This document shows positions 1 to 12,867 of a DNA stretch of 64,000 bases, piece after piece; the first letter of the stretch is position 1; the number at the start of each line of letters is the position of its first letter. This stretch comes from Russula earlei. Taxonomy: Eukaryota; Basidiomycota; Agaricomycetes; Russulales; Russulaceae. Both the position numbers and the translations under genes were made by a program. The stretch covers positions 62,001 through 126,000 of the forward strand of contig JAGFNK010000001.1 of the NCBI GenBank assembly GCA_025769875.1, given 5' to 3'. The notes under the pieces were generated by a model. It was not told the DNA's origin. It saw only the letters and a program-made list of their open reading frames with translations, and did not search any database.

Positions 1-423
1 TGGCACCAAGGAACGCCCATATCCTCATGCCCTTGTTGCTGGAATCGAACGCTACCCCAGGAAGGTGACTAAGCGTATGGGTGCGAAGAAGCTCGCGAGG
101 AGGAGCAAAGTCAAACCTTTCATCAAGGTGCGTCTCTCATGTTCCTACAAGTTATCCGTCGTAAATTCTTAACACCATCTAGGTGGTCAACTATTCTCAC
201 CTGTTCCCGACTAGATACTCGGTGGAGCTGGAGGGTTTGAAGGGCATTCTATCCTCCGACTCCTTTAAGGAGCCAACACATCGAGAGGACTCAAAAAAGC
301 AGATAAAGAAATTGTTAGAAGATCGTTACACTAATGGGAAGAATAAGTGGTTCTTCCAACCGCTTCGGGTATGTGACCATCTTTCGCTCCCTGCATTCAC
401 GCCGACAATATCTTTAGTTTTGA
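1..423 (+). CDS. RPL27: 60S ribosomal protein eL27 (3' part)
   Basis: Component of the large cytosolic ribosomal subunit. Exons in the window are 2-127, 183-368 and 418-423, with introns 128-182 and 369-417. The visible protein contains [11 protein letters not shown] and [10 protein letters not shown], then [15 protein letters not shown] and the C-terminal KWFFQPLRF, which is the usual eL27 ending. The last exon encodes only F plus stop (TTT TGA at 418-423). Ignoring the last intron would give a wrong tail. The first ~30 residues lie upstream of the window. Identification is from conserved family sequence and is secure; the last splice is inferred from the family's F-stop ending. Confidence 0.95.
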
Positions 424-602
424 TTTCTCATCCGTGCTGAGTTTCGGTATCGAGAGAAGCATGTACACTTCGCATGTCACCCGTAATATATGCCCTGCAT
501 TCTCGCACTCCCATCCACTCTGATTCCGTTCTTCTGGGACCAACGCCAAACTTGTTGCTCTTTACCACCTCGACTCTTTTTAAGATGTGAACTACGACAC
601 AT

Positions 603-1990
603 TCACTTTCTTGATAGACGTGCCTCTACGGCCACGCGCCCTGGAATGCTCTTCATAGCACCGTTCTTTTCTACACACATCCCGGCCGCCTAAACTCTTG
701 TATTGAGATGTTTCGCTTGGAGCGAGGCAAACATACCTGCACGCTGACTCGGAGAAGCTCAACTACCTCATCCTTAGGGAGGCATTTATTCCCGAATTGC
801 ATCAAGCCGGCCACAAAGTAGCCAGTAAAGCAGTCACCTGCGCCAGTTGTATCCCGTACGTTTCCTTGGAGCACCGCCGCAGGCAAGTAGATCAACTCCC
901 TTTGGTCACAGATTGATGCCAAGACGCCTGCTGCACCTAACGTACATACGATGCCCGTCGAAGAAAGGTGCTCACAGCGGCAGAGCTTTTTTAACGTTCC
1001 GAAGGCGAACCTTAGATTGTTGTCATCCGGCCAGTTAGCCGGGCACTCTTCGATATTTGGGCCTTGGAGGTTCCCTCCAACCACGCGAAGAAGGTCTTCG
1101 GCCTCACCCTCGTTAACAATCAACCACGAAAGGGCCTTCCAAGGAAAAGCGTGCAACTGCGCATCTACGGGCATGGGGGACGGGTTGAAGATCGTCACGA
1201 GGCCTCGTGCGTGTGCGTTCACGAGGTATGCGAGCGTGCTAGCCCAGGGGATTTCGTTTTGTAGAAGGAGATGAGAAGTTGCCGTAAGGTGCCGTTCGAT
1301 ATCGCTCTGTGCTGGGGGATCGGGCAAGGCAAAGTTTGCCCCCTTATGCAAAACTGTGCCGATGCGTGGCGCATGGTGAGTAACTATGCGACAAGGCGCA
1401 CAAGTAGGTCGCGCGGCGCGACACGCACCAATGCAATTCTCTCCCTCCGGAGTGAGTTGAACTATAGCGCGTCCAGTGGCCTCCTAGTTCGACAACGGAC
1501 GCGAGTCAGTGCCGCCAGATCGTACTCGACAGCACAGGCCAAGGGTGGGCGGGTTGTCACCGCACATGTTGACGATGCCAGGCATACCTGCACAACGGAG
1601 ATACCTTCAGTTGATACACCGTAGCCTTCCAGCTCACGGACGAGCCATGCACCGTCCTCTCCGACGGCGCCGACGAGGCTCGCGGCTCCGCCTGCGCGGG
1701 CGATCGCCGCGGCTTGATTCGCCCCCTTCCCGCCGCCGCGACGCTCGAACTTGGTCGATGAGATGGTCTGTCCTGGGAGAACGATGTGTTGGACTATACG
1801 CAGGTTGCCGTCAGTTCACTTGTTAGCACGATGGGATGAGTCAGGCGTGCGCACCGTGGAAGAATTCGTCGATATCTGAATATATCCATCATGCTTTTAG
1901 CGGAACGAGACGAGCAGTGGATGCAGCTTTATAAGGCTAACTGAGAGATCCGCGAACTAGACAACGCTGAGGTTGATCATTATGATGCAT
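603..1990 (-). CDS. RBK1: Ribokinase (PfkB family)
   Basis: Phosphorylates D-ribose to ribose-5-phosphate with ATP, feeding nucleotide and pentose phosphate metabolism. Six exons on the minus strand: 1990-1942, 1875-1855, 1793-1588, 1483-1429, 1353-737, 689-603, joined in frame to 344 aa. N-terminal RGSLNIDEFFHV is the PfkB substrate region. GGGKGANQAAA follows, and TTGAGDCFTGYF near the C-terminus carries the anion-hole and catalytic Asp of ribokinase. The C-terminus AAGMCVEKNGAM is typical of the family. Start ATG at 1990 was chosen because the first exon encodes QRCLVRGSL, joined through a 66-nt intron. The gene converges on eL27, with 179 nt between stops. Exon borders 1-3 rest on matching family sequence. 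Confidence 0.9.
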
Positions 1991-2294
1991 TGCCGTGGAC
2001 TTGACTGATGATGGATGGGATGGAATAACTACTTGAAGCGCTTGCTCGTGATCGTGACAGAGGTTACTTCACTCGCAGGGGTTGCTTCGCACCATTTCTC
2101 TTATATCTAAACCTATTCTCTCTACTCTTTTCCTTTTCGGCGCCGGCCCCACTCTGTTGCGGTTGAGGTTCCGGGTGCGTGCTCTTCAGATCACAAGGTC
2201 GGAAGTCGACTAAACAACCTCTCAACACAGCAGGAAACATCCCCTTCAAGTTGTCGAGAACAAAAACACGAGAAACTTCGTATATTGAGCTGAG

Positions 2295-4636
2295 ATGTCT
2301 ACCTTTGGAAGTGCAGGTATCTTTGGGAGTTCGAACCCGACACAACAACAGCCGGGTCAGAGCGGAGGTCTTTTTAGCGGCCTGGGCTCGTCATCATCCA
2401 CGAATACGGGGGCTGGTGCGGCCGCAGCGCCTTCAGGCACGCAGCCTTTGTTGTTCGGTTCTCAGCCAAACACAACTCCAGGTCAGAACACTGGCACGGG
2501 CCTGTTCGGCGGAAGCAACACCGGCGGTGGCCTTTTTGGCAGCGGCAGCACCGCTACCGCCGCCGCGCAGAACCAGCCGACGGGCGGGGGCCTTTTTGGC
2601 GGGACGACTCAGCAAAGTCAGCCGCAGCCGACGCCGGGCACCGGCGGCCTCTTTATCGGTACCACGGCGGCGACGGCAAACGCGCCTCAACCGCAGACGA
2701 ATGCCGGTGCTGTTGGAGGCGGCCTCTTCGGCGGCGCCGCGACTGGAACGCAGAATCAGTTGCCGCAGACCGCCGGCGGAGGCCTTTTTGGCGGCGGGAC
2801 GACGACGACGCCTACCGGACAGGCAGCGACAATGCAGGGTGGTGGTCTATTTGGCTCCGCCCCTGCCGCCGGTCAGGGAACATCTGGGACAGGGACGGGT
2901 ACGACGACTCCCTTTGGCGGACAACAGGCACCACAACAACAGCAACAGCAACAGCAGCCCATTTCGGGTGGGCTGTTTGGAAACACGGGGGCGAGCACCA
3001 CCACACTGCCCGTGGGCAGCCTGTTCGGAAGTGCGACGGCACAGCAGCAGCAACAGCAACAGCCTTCGGCTGGCGGTGGTCTGTTCGGCAGCTCTGCTGC
3101 ACCAACTCAGCAACCTCTTGCGCCGGGCGGCGGTCTGTTTGGCAGTTCTGCTCCAACGACTCAGCAAGCCCCTGCGCTGGGCGGTGGATTGTTTGGAGGT
3201 TTTTCTGCGACGACCCAGCAAGCCCCTGCGCCGGGCGGTGGATTGTTTGGAGGTTCCACCGCAACGACTCAGCAGGGCCCCCGCACCGGGTGGCGGATTG
3301 TTTGGAAGTTCCACTGGTCAACAACAGCAGCCCGCTACCGGCGGTGGACTGTTCTGGAACACGTCCTCACAGCAGCAGGCAGCGGCTGGTGGTGGACTCT
3401 TTGGTTCCACGACACAACCTGGCCAACAGAGCGGATCCGGCGCTCTTTTCGGCTCGTCGACGGCGCCAGGTGCTAGCTTGTTTGGGAGCGTCGGCGGTGG
3501 AACGTTAGGCGGAGCGCCAGCGCCAGCATCGAATATCTTTGGTGGGCAGGCCACGCAACCAACATCATCTGGACTGCTGAGTGGAAGCCTTCTTAACACG
3601 AGCAGCCTGTTCTCGACGAAGCCTTCTAATTGCGCCTGCTCAAAATCAAGCAGACCCTCAAGTGCAATTCGCACAATTGCAGCATCGCATCGAGGCGATC
3701 GTTAGCTCGTGGAATCCCAACTCTACCCTTAATCGCTTCCAGGTATAGTTCCATTGGCTCATGCGTTTGAACGACATCATTGAATACGGCTACAGCATTA
3801 CTTTTATAACCTTGTCGACCCTTCCCAGGTGCACTTGTATGGTCGGCCTGCCAACGCGACGGATGAATCCCTATGGCAGAAGGCCGTCCGTGAGAACCCG
3901 GACCCAACATGGTACGTCGCGGGGTTTGATTAACTGTGCCTGGTACTTACGCCGTGTTGGAAACCCGTACCAAGTCTTGTCCCAGTCCTGGCAACTAGCT
4001 TTGATGACTTGCAGAAGCGTGTAGAAGCACAAGCGCAGCAGGCAACCGCACATCAAGAGAAGCTCAAGGAAATTCGCGTGCGGATCGAGAAACTGTCCGA
4101 GAGGCACGTCCTAGCGAACGCACCCCGTCTACAGAAGTTGGGGAGCGCGCAAGCTCAGCTGTCACATCGACTGCTGCGGCTAGTGCAGCACCTGCACTTG
4201 CTGATACCCGCGTTGCGTTCCTCCTCGATTCGGCCGGAGGAGGAGGCTCTGCGGGCGGCGTTAGAAGAAATTGACGGCGAGATACGGCGGCCGGGAGGAA
4301 GTGGAAGGATCGTGGGGAAATTGAACGAGCTGTGGGCGTTGGTTGGGGCTGTGAATGCCATGCGGGGTGCCAACTCAAAGGGAAACACGGATGGGGTTGA
4401 GTGGGCCGTGGTGGATGAGGACGGGCTACATCAGATCGTACAGGTATGGTCAATCGCCGAGTTGCCGGTGCAATCGAGGGGACACCCTGAAATACTGATT
4501 CGCTCTCGGTCTACCGTAGATTCTGGGGGAGCAACAGGCGGGACTGACGCATCTGACCAAGATACTGCAAAAGGCCCTGAGGGACATTGGGGTGATATAT
4601 GGAGAGGAGATGGGCGAGGAAAGCAGTAGTAGATAG
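2295..4636 (+). CDS. NUP57: FG-repeat nucleoporin, Nup54/Nup57 type (frame broken twice)
   Basis: Central-channel nucleoporin of the Nup62 complex. Exons 2295-3742, 3796-3911, 3975-4443, 4520-4636. Residues 1 to about 430 are Gly/Thr/Gln-rich with many GGGLFG and LFGS repeats, followed by a coiled-coil C-terminal half (RFQ, YFYNLVDPSQVHLYG, QKRVEAQ) as in Nup54. Exon 1 needs two frame changes: near 3275-3282 in a GGGCCCCC run, and near 3615-3626. Each is repaired by dropping one base. With both dropped, the exon is an exact multiple of three and the whole gene reads as 715 aa. Because the downstream part is intact and conserved, consensus errors are more likely than a dead gene. It precedes the CAF-1 gene by 137 bp in the same direction. 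Confidence 0.87.
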
Positions 4637-4773
4637 TCAATTTGTCAATTACGCCAACCCAACGAACGGCTCATCCCGTGCCGTGACCGTCGCCGCCCAG
4701 TTTAAACCTTCCCCTTCTCGTCTCCCTCTCCTCATCACTCCCCTCCGAGACCTCTCAAAATACACGCCCACCA

Positions 4774-7472
4774 ATGCGTGTCAGGACTCTCGAAATACGC
4801 TGGCATGACAGCAAACCCATCTCCACCTGCGACTTTCAGCCCGTCTTCTTCAAGAAGGCACGCCCCGTCCAAGACAAGGCCTTCGCCGGCCAGTCCTATC
4901 GTCTCGCAACAGGCGGCGAGGACAATCACGTTCGCGTCCGTATCCCTCTTCTCCATCCCCTCTGCGCAATGTATTGAACACCGCCGAAGATCTGGATGGT
5001 CTATCCAAACATTACCCCTCCGTCCCTTGTTGAAGCCGCGTCGAGCGACGCGGCTAACCCACCAGCACCCCGCCCTCCCAGGGTAGAGTATCTCGCAACC
5101 CTCAGCAGGCATTCTGCCCCTGTGAATGTCGTTCGCTTCAGTCCCAACGGTGCGCCCGCGCGTCTCCCCTTATCGCGCGTCATTGTCACGTATTAACCCC
5201 TCCGGCGATCAGGTGAATTGATCGCGTCAGCTGGCGACGGTGCGCGCGTCCCCATCATCTGTCGCGTCTGTCTGTCCTGACAACGAGTGTAATCACAGAC
5301 GGAATGATCATCATCTGGACGCAGTCGAACTCGCCATCTCAGACCGCCCCGTACGGCAGCGATCTCGGCGCAGATGACCTGCAGTTCGAGAAGGAATACT
5401 GGAAGCCGCGCACTACTTTCCGGTACACCGTTTGTTGCCCCACGTCTCCATCGTTCAGATTGTTGACGGTCCCCCTCCCCTAGCTGTACAACTATGCAGG
5501 TGTATGATCTCGCCTGGAGCCCCACAGGAGAGTACATCATCTCGGGGAGCACAGACAACGTCGCACGGATATTTTTGGTGTCTGAGGGTAATCACATTCG
5601 CACCTCAGCCGAGATTGATGGCATTCACCACTCCCTAGGCAAATGCGTTTCTGAAATTGCCGAGCACAATCATTACGTGCAAGGCGTCGCATGGGATCCA
5701 CTCAATGAATACATTGCCACCCAGAGTAGCGACCGTTCTATGCATGTCTACAGCGTCTCCACAAAGTCAGGCTCCTTCGAAGTTCACGCTGTGGGCAAAA
5801 ACTCGCGTATCGCACATCACCACACCCGCACCCCTAGCTCACATAGTCGGCCGAGAATGTTCCGTCGCGAATCCACCGCAAGTGACACAGAGTCAGTTGT
5901 AACGACCCTGAGCGAGCAAATTAGGGATGAAGGTCTTCCATCTTTCTTTTCCGGTGGCTCACAGCACCAGAATGTACCGCTCACCCCTGCGACATCCATA
6001 CCGAACACTCCTTCTCAGTCTATGTTCCCTCCACCACCGATGGATAAGCCATCTTCGCGGCGTTCATCTTTCAGTGGCTCCAACGCGCCCAGTTCTCCAG
6101 CGCTTTACTCCCGTTATGCGCGCTCTCCATCGCCCCTTCCAGCATTACCTGCCATTCGCACCTCCCTTCCCTCTCCGTCTACGTGGAGTTCTGTCCGGTT
6201 ATACGGGGATGAAGGTTTCACCAACTTCTTTCGGCGTCTGACTTTCAGCCCTGATGGAGGTCTTCTGATGACCCCCGCAGGGCAATTCGAAGATCCATCA
6301 GTCGTCCCGGGCACGTCCCGTGCATCTTCCGGAAACAAAACGGAAGAGGCACGTGGAAGGAAGGGGCATCCAGACGCCGCCAACTCCAACTCTGGGTCAT
6401 CTGTTTACATATATTCGCGTGCCAACTTCGCCAGACCACCCGTTGCGCAGCTCCCGGGACATAAGAAAGCAAGTGTGGCCGTCAGGTTCTCACCGATTCT
6501 ATACGAGCTGCGACCGGGTGTATTTGGCCTGGATGGCCCAATAGACACGAAGTATGTGGTGGTGGAGAAAGGCCGAGAGATGGCCATTAACGTAGACGTC
6601 GGAGGCACTCCGGCTCCGGCACCGAATACACCCGCGCTTTCTGTGTCAAATGAGATCGCGCATATCTCCTCACCGTCCAAGCCGACGTTATTGGCGCCCC
6701 TCGCTCTCCCTGCGATCGCACCCTCGCTGTCGACATCCTTGACCCTACCCTCTCCTGTGCTTTCGGCCACAGACTCCGTGCGGGCATCGAGCCCGCCAGT
6801 GTCGAAGCCCTCAACACCTGCGCCTCCCGCGAGCACCGCGTCCGTGTTCGCACTGCCGTACCGCATGTTGTTTGCCGTGGCAACGATGGATTCAATCGCA
6901 ATCCATGACACGCAACAAGCAGGACCGATCTGCTTGCTCACAAAGCTGCACTATGACGAATTCACTGATATGAGTTGGTTAGTTTTTTCATCACCCCTCA
7001 CCTACGCTCGCGGGCCCCGGCTCATTGTGTTTGCCGTAGGTCACCTGACGGTCAGAGTCTGATGCTCTCCTCAAGGGACGGGTACTGCACCATCGTCGTC
7101 TTTGATGAGATCCTGGCCGCCCACCACGTTCAACAGCAGACCTTGCAGTTCCAGTCCATCGCCCATAATCACTCCATCCCGCTGACGTCGTCATCAACGC
7201 TCACCCCGTCGACGACTCCCGCGCTGTCTACCATCTCTCTTCCGCCATCTTTGTCACCCCGGATCTCGTCGAAGCGGCCTTTGACGCCCGCAAGAAACGT
7301 TGTGCCGGAGAACGATCCCCTCACCCTTCCCGAATCAGGAGGCCTTCTCGCTAGCGCTGGTGAAACAACCCCTGCCACCCCCGTCGATAACGAGGAGCAA
7401 GAAAAGGCGCCGGAACCGCCGAAGAAGAAGCGGCGCGTCGTGCTGACACGCATAGGCGATGTCGGCTCATGA
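4774..7472 (+). CDS. CAC2: Chromatin assembly factor 1 subunit B (p60/Cac2), WD40 protein
   Basis: Middle subunit of CAF-1, which deposits H3-H4 behind the replication fork. Exons 4774-4935, 4990-5149, 5213-5239, 5299-5422, 5484-5587, 5639-6977 and 7040-7472 join in frame to 782 aa. The N-terminus MRVRTLEIRWHD, then NHVRIWMVYP, ELIASAGDDGMIIIW, QVYDLAWSPTGEYIISGS and HYVQGVAWDPL are WD40 blades in the order seen in CAF-1 p60. FFRRLTFSPDGGLLMTPAG is a signature of this subunit. A Ser/Pro-rich linker interrupts the repeats (about residues 290-400 and 480-560). The C-terminus is a basic KKKRRVVLTRIG. The 51-nt intron at 5588-5638 is in frame and free of stops but interrupts a conserved blade, so it is treated as spliced. 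The first donor (GTCCGT) is unusual. Confidence 0.92.
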
Positions 7473-10400
7473 AACCTTTTTCACCCATTCGATCCTTGTC
7501 ATCCTCTGTGTTGTGTTGTGACAGCTTCCTTGACGTTTCCTACATACAAGCGCATTCTCGGTTTCATTCTCATTTATTCACCCGTCTGTCAGCCCCTGCC
7601 TCGTGTGTACCATAGTAACTCCTCCTGTCATACTCTATACCTTATACTTATGAGCCCACGAGTCGTCTTCGCAATACGGGCGAAGCGTAGTTAAGGCCCT
7701 GTATACACGCACCCCCTCCCCCCCCCCCGATTGTCAGCTACTCCCCACCTTTTGACTAGCGTTATTGCCAAAATACATGATTCTGCAACACCGTCCGTCC
7801 GCTCGATCTTCGAAATCAAAGGATTATAAGGATTAGGCTGTTCGACATGGAGGCGACGATCGTGAAACGTACAGCCGTACAGCAGCGCAGCGCCTCCCCT
7901 CGGCCGCATGGGGCACGGCCAGCTGCGTGGACCGGCGCAGCCCTATCTATCATCCGGGATTCCGGGGGGCTATTGTCAAGTATGCGCTAGTCTGGCGGGG
8001 GGGGGGGGGGGGGGCTGTTGGGTACGCGGGCGCCAAGGACGCCACGCCTCGACGAGGGGACACGGCGTTGCGGGGTGGCGCCGATGAACCCCATTAGGCG
8101 TGTGGGTGGCGAGGGCTTCGAAAAACAAACCCGACGACAGCCAAAACGGGGGGGAGGGGGAACATCGTCGCGCTCGCCCGACGACACTCCAAAGGGGAGA
8201 GCCACGGGCGGAGCGCCTCGGGACGAGGTGCTGGTGCAGGATGGCAGGCAGGCCGGCAGGCCGCAAACAACGTTGCGATTGCGTTGCGGAATGGCGGGGA
8301 AGGCGATCCCCCCTTCCTCTTTCTCCTTCCTACATGCTTCATGGCTGGCTGGCTGCATTGCTTCCATCTGGCGTTTAGACTCGAAAAGATAGTTATTGAA
8401 GTGGCGAATGATAAAAGATAATGGAGGGGGGGGGGATGGTATCGACGGCTCGCCGACATACTACAGTAGGAAATGCGCCATCTTCCATGTTCGCCACGTC
8501 GTAAAGGAAGGGAGAGGAAGGCTTAGTTGCTGGCGGCGGCGGCGCTGAGAGGCACACCACTACGCATCCAAAGGGGACTCCGAAAGGTTATACCAAGGGG
8601 AAATAACCAGATTCCCAATACCCCCAAGAGATGACGAATCCGAGTAGCTGGAGCCGCCGTCGATGGTGGCTGCTACTGTTACTATACGGTATTGTCACGG
8701 CGGCGACGGAACCGGACTCGGAACGCGGACGACCCACTTCGAAACCCATCCCATGTCTGGCTACCAGTAGACGCGGGCGATGGAGATGATTGAATGCGTG
8801 TGTGAAGTGGCGTGGAGGGGAGGAGAGGAGAGGAGAGGAGAGGAGAGGAGAGGAGAGGAGAGGCGAATGGGGGCAACGTGGAAGACGGCCTGGCAGCAAG
8901 GTAAAGGCAGGTAGGCTGCTGTGCGGCAATGCGATTCCCTCGAGGCCTCAAATCTTTTAGCGTGAATGTTTTTTTTTCTTGCCAAGAGTGTCAAGAGCAC
9001 CTCTAGATGTGGTCGTGGCCGTCGTGCCCGGTCTCGTTCCCAATCCGGATTTAGTCGAAGTCCCCTGCGATGCGACGGGATTCACGTCACGGTCGCCTGC
9101 CTGCATCGGCCTCGCGCGTTGTTGGCGCTTACCGGGAAGAGAATGTTGTTTTCCCCTCAGGCGCACCACTTATTGAGCAGGGGAAGAAAGAACAAGGTTT
9201 CTTTTATTGTTGACGGGTGTCTAAAATTGCAATTCGTGGGGAGACCGGAACCCATGTCCGCGAGACCTAACGAACGTTGGTGGGCCCTGCTTGAGTAGAA
9301 TTGGGCGTGACGAGTGCTTGTGAGTTACGAGAGCCATTGGTCGTGATTGCGTAAATGACGGGTGCCACCGTATCACCCTGGACGGACGGATCGGGTGGCC
9401 ATGTAGTACCGCTGGTGTTGGTCGTGTTGGAGAGCATCTTCAGGTTGTACGTTATCGATGAAAGAACCCCCATAGTGTATTACGACCTCTCTATCCAAGC
9501 GACGAAAAAAAAGGGTATGCCAGATCGGGTGAATGCCTGCCATGGCATACACACTTACCATCGCTAAATCCTTTCAGGCACACAATAAGTGTAGAGACCA
9601 ACGGCTCCTCCGTTCGGGACACGGAGGCACCCATCTCAGGAAACCGACTGTTCCACCACGAGCAGACTGACTGGCATTAGACCGAAAAACTTTTTTGGCG
9701 TAATGATGAACAAATCCGGGGTGACGGCACTTGACCGGGCGGTAAGTAAGATGGGAGAGGGAGGCAGATACGGTGGCTGCGGAGACGAAGTGTACCAAAA
9801 GAAAGAGCCGATGCACGCTGCATGGGTTTACCAATAAGTCGGCATAGACACCGAAGTGAAAAGAAAGGAGGTTCGCTGACGGAGCCCCCTTGTGTTTATC
9901 TGAAGAAATCATAATACGACTTCTAGGTTTTAAAATTTTAAGTTTCACTCGGCAGATCGAAACACAATATGGCAGCCACTTTCCTGTAGCAGGGACTGAC
10001 CTGACTGTGTATATCGGTTCATCTGATCCAACTACGTGCGGAATTATTAACGTTTTGGAAACTTGTAATGATACTCTTAACTGATCGATCCTCCTCCAAG
10101 CCAAGTCGAGCATATTGCATCCACGCCCGGGTAGTAAGGCACTGTTTTCGCAACCCTGAGGCTTCCGCCTTATCGATCGAGCGAGGGAGGTTATTCACGT
10201 GTCACCTGGAATTTGAGTGGGATGAGACACTATGATATTATGAAAAGTGATATGCACCAAGCCGTTCTCCAGCGCTCTAGGAGAGATTCGGTTCAGCACA
10301 ACTCAACCTTGAGGAGATTGGCCTCACCTTGCAAATCCCCAGAGGCAAGCCCAACCAGCCTCACTGAAGTCGTCAGTATGCAAGAGATCAGTCCAGCATG

Positions 10401-11552
10401 CAACCAGCCGACTATGGTCCATGAGGCAAGATCAACCGACACGATCGCTTAAAGCTAGGACTGCTTATCACATAACCCCTTTGAGATCTGACACCTTCAA
10501 TGTTGCCATGAATGTCAGGAGCATCGGCGCCTGTAGAGGCAAATTCTTTGGAACTTGGAATGTGCGACCTTACCAACTTCTGAGACAGTATGGCAGGGCG
10601 GGCGTTTGGAATACCTTCAACTTTCTAGCGCCGCCATACGTGAAACGCTCGGCTACCACGGGAGGATACGATTACCGGTTGGTTTTAATGCGGATGTGGT
10701 GGGAGGAAATAAGAGGGCAGGATGCCATGCTGGCACACACATTGACATCCTCGCGTTCCCTTTGAACAAGAGACGGCTCGATGGACACATGTCTTAGGCA
10801 CGATGAACAGGGATCGGCATAGTCCATAGCTCCAACCCCTAGGACTGAGCCGTAGACCTTCGTCGTTATCGTTCCCGATCGAGACACCGCTGATTGTAGA
10901 ATCAGGTACAAGGATTGATGACGACCGAAGGGTCACCAGCGTCATAAGAAGCGTACAACGTGGGGGCTTCGACATCGATTGCAGGTGCACCAAGGCGGCA
11001 GCCGGATGCGGGGACAGAAGAAGGTAATATTGCACATGTCTGTAAACTGTAATGAATGGAAGAGACAGGATAGACGTACAGTAGCTGCAGGTCATGTCCG
11101 CCATAAAGCCGCAAGAAGAACGGCACACCCACCACATTGTATGGGAGATGTCGGAGGTGACCGAAAGGTGCCGCCGTCGACTCGGAGATAGGGTAAGCAC
11201 ACAGTGGTGCTGAATTGAAAATTCCATTGCTCGCACCTCGGAACGCCACTGTACCTCAGGTTCGTGATGGGAAACAGGAGATATTAAGCGGGAAATCGGC
11301 TACGAGGAAACGTGGGCGTACGCCGTTCCGGAAGAAGAAAGACAGAGGCTATGTCGTCGCCGTGTCGAAAGTTCGAAGAGAAATCCCGTGAGAATTCAGT
11401 CAGACAAGTGGGTTTGATCGACGGTAACCCAAAGAGATGACCTCAAGTACTAGAATATCGTGTGTGAAGAATGCCCACGAAACAGGCAACTCGCTTTTTA
11501 TCTATTGCATTATCTTCCACGTAAGCCAATAATCTACCGTGTAAGTCCAGCT
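7473..11552. other. Gene-poor interval with low-complexity tracts
   Basis: No convincing gene was found in about 4 kb. It holds a G-run near 7998-8013, a GGGGGG tract near 8426, and an AGGAG tandem repeat near 8815-8862. Two minus-strand stretches, about 9280-9470 and 10900-11250, could encode short N-glycosylation-rich or Cys-containing secreted segments ending in stops. No start, domain or consistent splice model was seen for either. They could be terminal exons of unrecognised secreted proteins or chance open frames. Confidence 0.5.
8815..8862. repeat. AGGAG/CTCCT pentanucleotide tandem repeat
   Basis: About nine tandem copies of a purine-strand pentamer (GGAGA register). All purines lie on the plus strand and all pyrimidines on the minus strand, a tract that can form triplex DNA. 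No gene overlaps it. Confidence 0.9.
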
Positions 11553-12721
11553 TCAAAGGGCAGAAGCGCCTGGAAGCAAAATGCTCAGACGGGGTGGCCA
11601 GGTGCATGCTTCTTTGAAACCTTACCGGTGATGATATCGACAAGCTCATTGGTAATGGCCGCCTGCCTACCGCGGTTGTACTTCATCTGCAGCGAAGAAA
11701 TCATGTCGCTCGCATTCTTTTGCGCATTATCCATGGCATTGCGACTAGAACCACAAAGAGTTAGAACGATATAATATAGCGACATTAACGGCGTACCGAG
11801 CGCTAATCTCGCAAGCGTGTCCTTCAATGAGAGCAGCATAAATGGCATTCGCAAGCGAAAACTCAGCCAAATCCTTGGTAACGTCATCCTCCATCTCGTA
11901 TGCATTGAATCCAGCTGAATGAGGTCAATGAAAGATCCCCAAACCGCCGAAGAACCACTTTACCCACCTGCCTCCTTCAGCACCTCCCCATTCAAGACCT
12001 CCACGACGGCGGGCTCGTATGATAGTGCGGATATGAACTTGTTGTACACAATAGCAATGGAATCATACTTGATACCAGCTTTCACGATCAAGTCCGCAAC
12101 TCCCGCTGCATCGGCAAAGGTCGGAATATCACGTCCGATTTGATTGAACGTGAGTGCGAAATTAGAAGAATGGGAGCGTGACAGTTGAGCCTTGGACTTG
12201 TCGCCAACGATCACAACGGGAGAATCAGTGGATCCGCCGTTTTCTCCTGTGTTTATGGAACGACGTGTGGCTTTCGAGACGGAAGAGTGGATGCCACCGC
12301 AAAGACCTTTGTCCGATGATATGACGACAAAGAGTTTGCGTTTTGGCACCTCCTCGGGTTTAACGTTCTGGAAAACCTCTACAAAATGACCCCGGATAGA
12401 ACGGCGAGGAAAGTGCGATGGAAATGGTCATACCGGAGTTTGCGATTCCATACTGCTTCCCGGTCTGCATGGCACGCTGTGCTTTTGCAAGCCTGGTAGA
12501 GGCAATCATCTTCATGGACTGGTATACCAGAAGCAATCACTACATTCGAGTTGACCTCTGAGGGACGTATTGCTCACTTTGGTGATTTTCTCAATATTCC
12601 TGACAGATTTCAAGCGCAACTCGAGCTCCCGAAGCGTAGCCATATTACGCGTGCTCTGAGGTAGAGCAGCAGAAGGAGAAGGCTGCGCAACAAGCCGGGC
12701 TACAGACCGCCTGGCAAGCAT
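11553..12721 (-). CDS. ATP3: Mitochondrial F1 ATP synthase gamma subunit
   Basis: Central rotor stalk of F1Fo ATP synthase in the matrix. Six exons: 12721-12578, 12518-12434, 12378-11968, 11914-11797, 11744-11626, 11569-11553, all phases consistent, 297 aa. The N-terminus [18 protein letters not shown] is a plausible mitochondrial presequence, followed by [20 protein letters not shown] and [34 protein letters not shown] is the family signature, and the C-terminal helix [17 protein letters not shown] is conserved. The last exon encodes only GASAL plus stop. Start ATG 12721 is the first ATG in frame with the presequence. It diverges from eIF2 beta, whose start lies 146 bp away. Confidence 0.95.
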
Positions 12722-12867
12722 TGTGATGAGATTGAGTGGTAAAGGCAACTCGTCGCTGTCGCTGACATCGGCGAGAGCAGGGCAATTTTAAGCTCCGAAA
12801 GAAAAGTTTCGGAGATTGCCTTGAGCAGGCTTGAGACTCGCAAGGTCGCGCGCTAATCTACGCTGTC
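12722..12867. promoter_or_regulatory. Bidirectional promoter, ATP3 / SUI3
   Basis: The 146 bp between the start codons of two divergent, universally expressed housekeeping genes must hold both core promoters and both 5' UTRs. No TATA box is evident. This is inferred from layout. Confidence 0.6.

Noticed and set aside
2179..3705. 508-codon Arg/Ala/Leu-rich open stretch over the nucleoporin
   Set aside because: It is the nucleoporin FG repeat read in another frame; only its C-terminal third is genuine protein, reached after the frame break.
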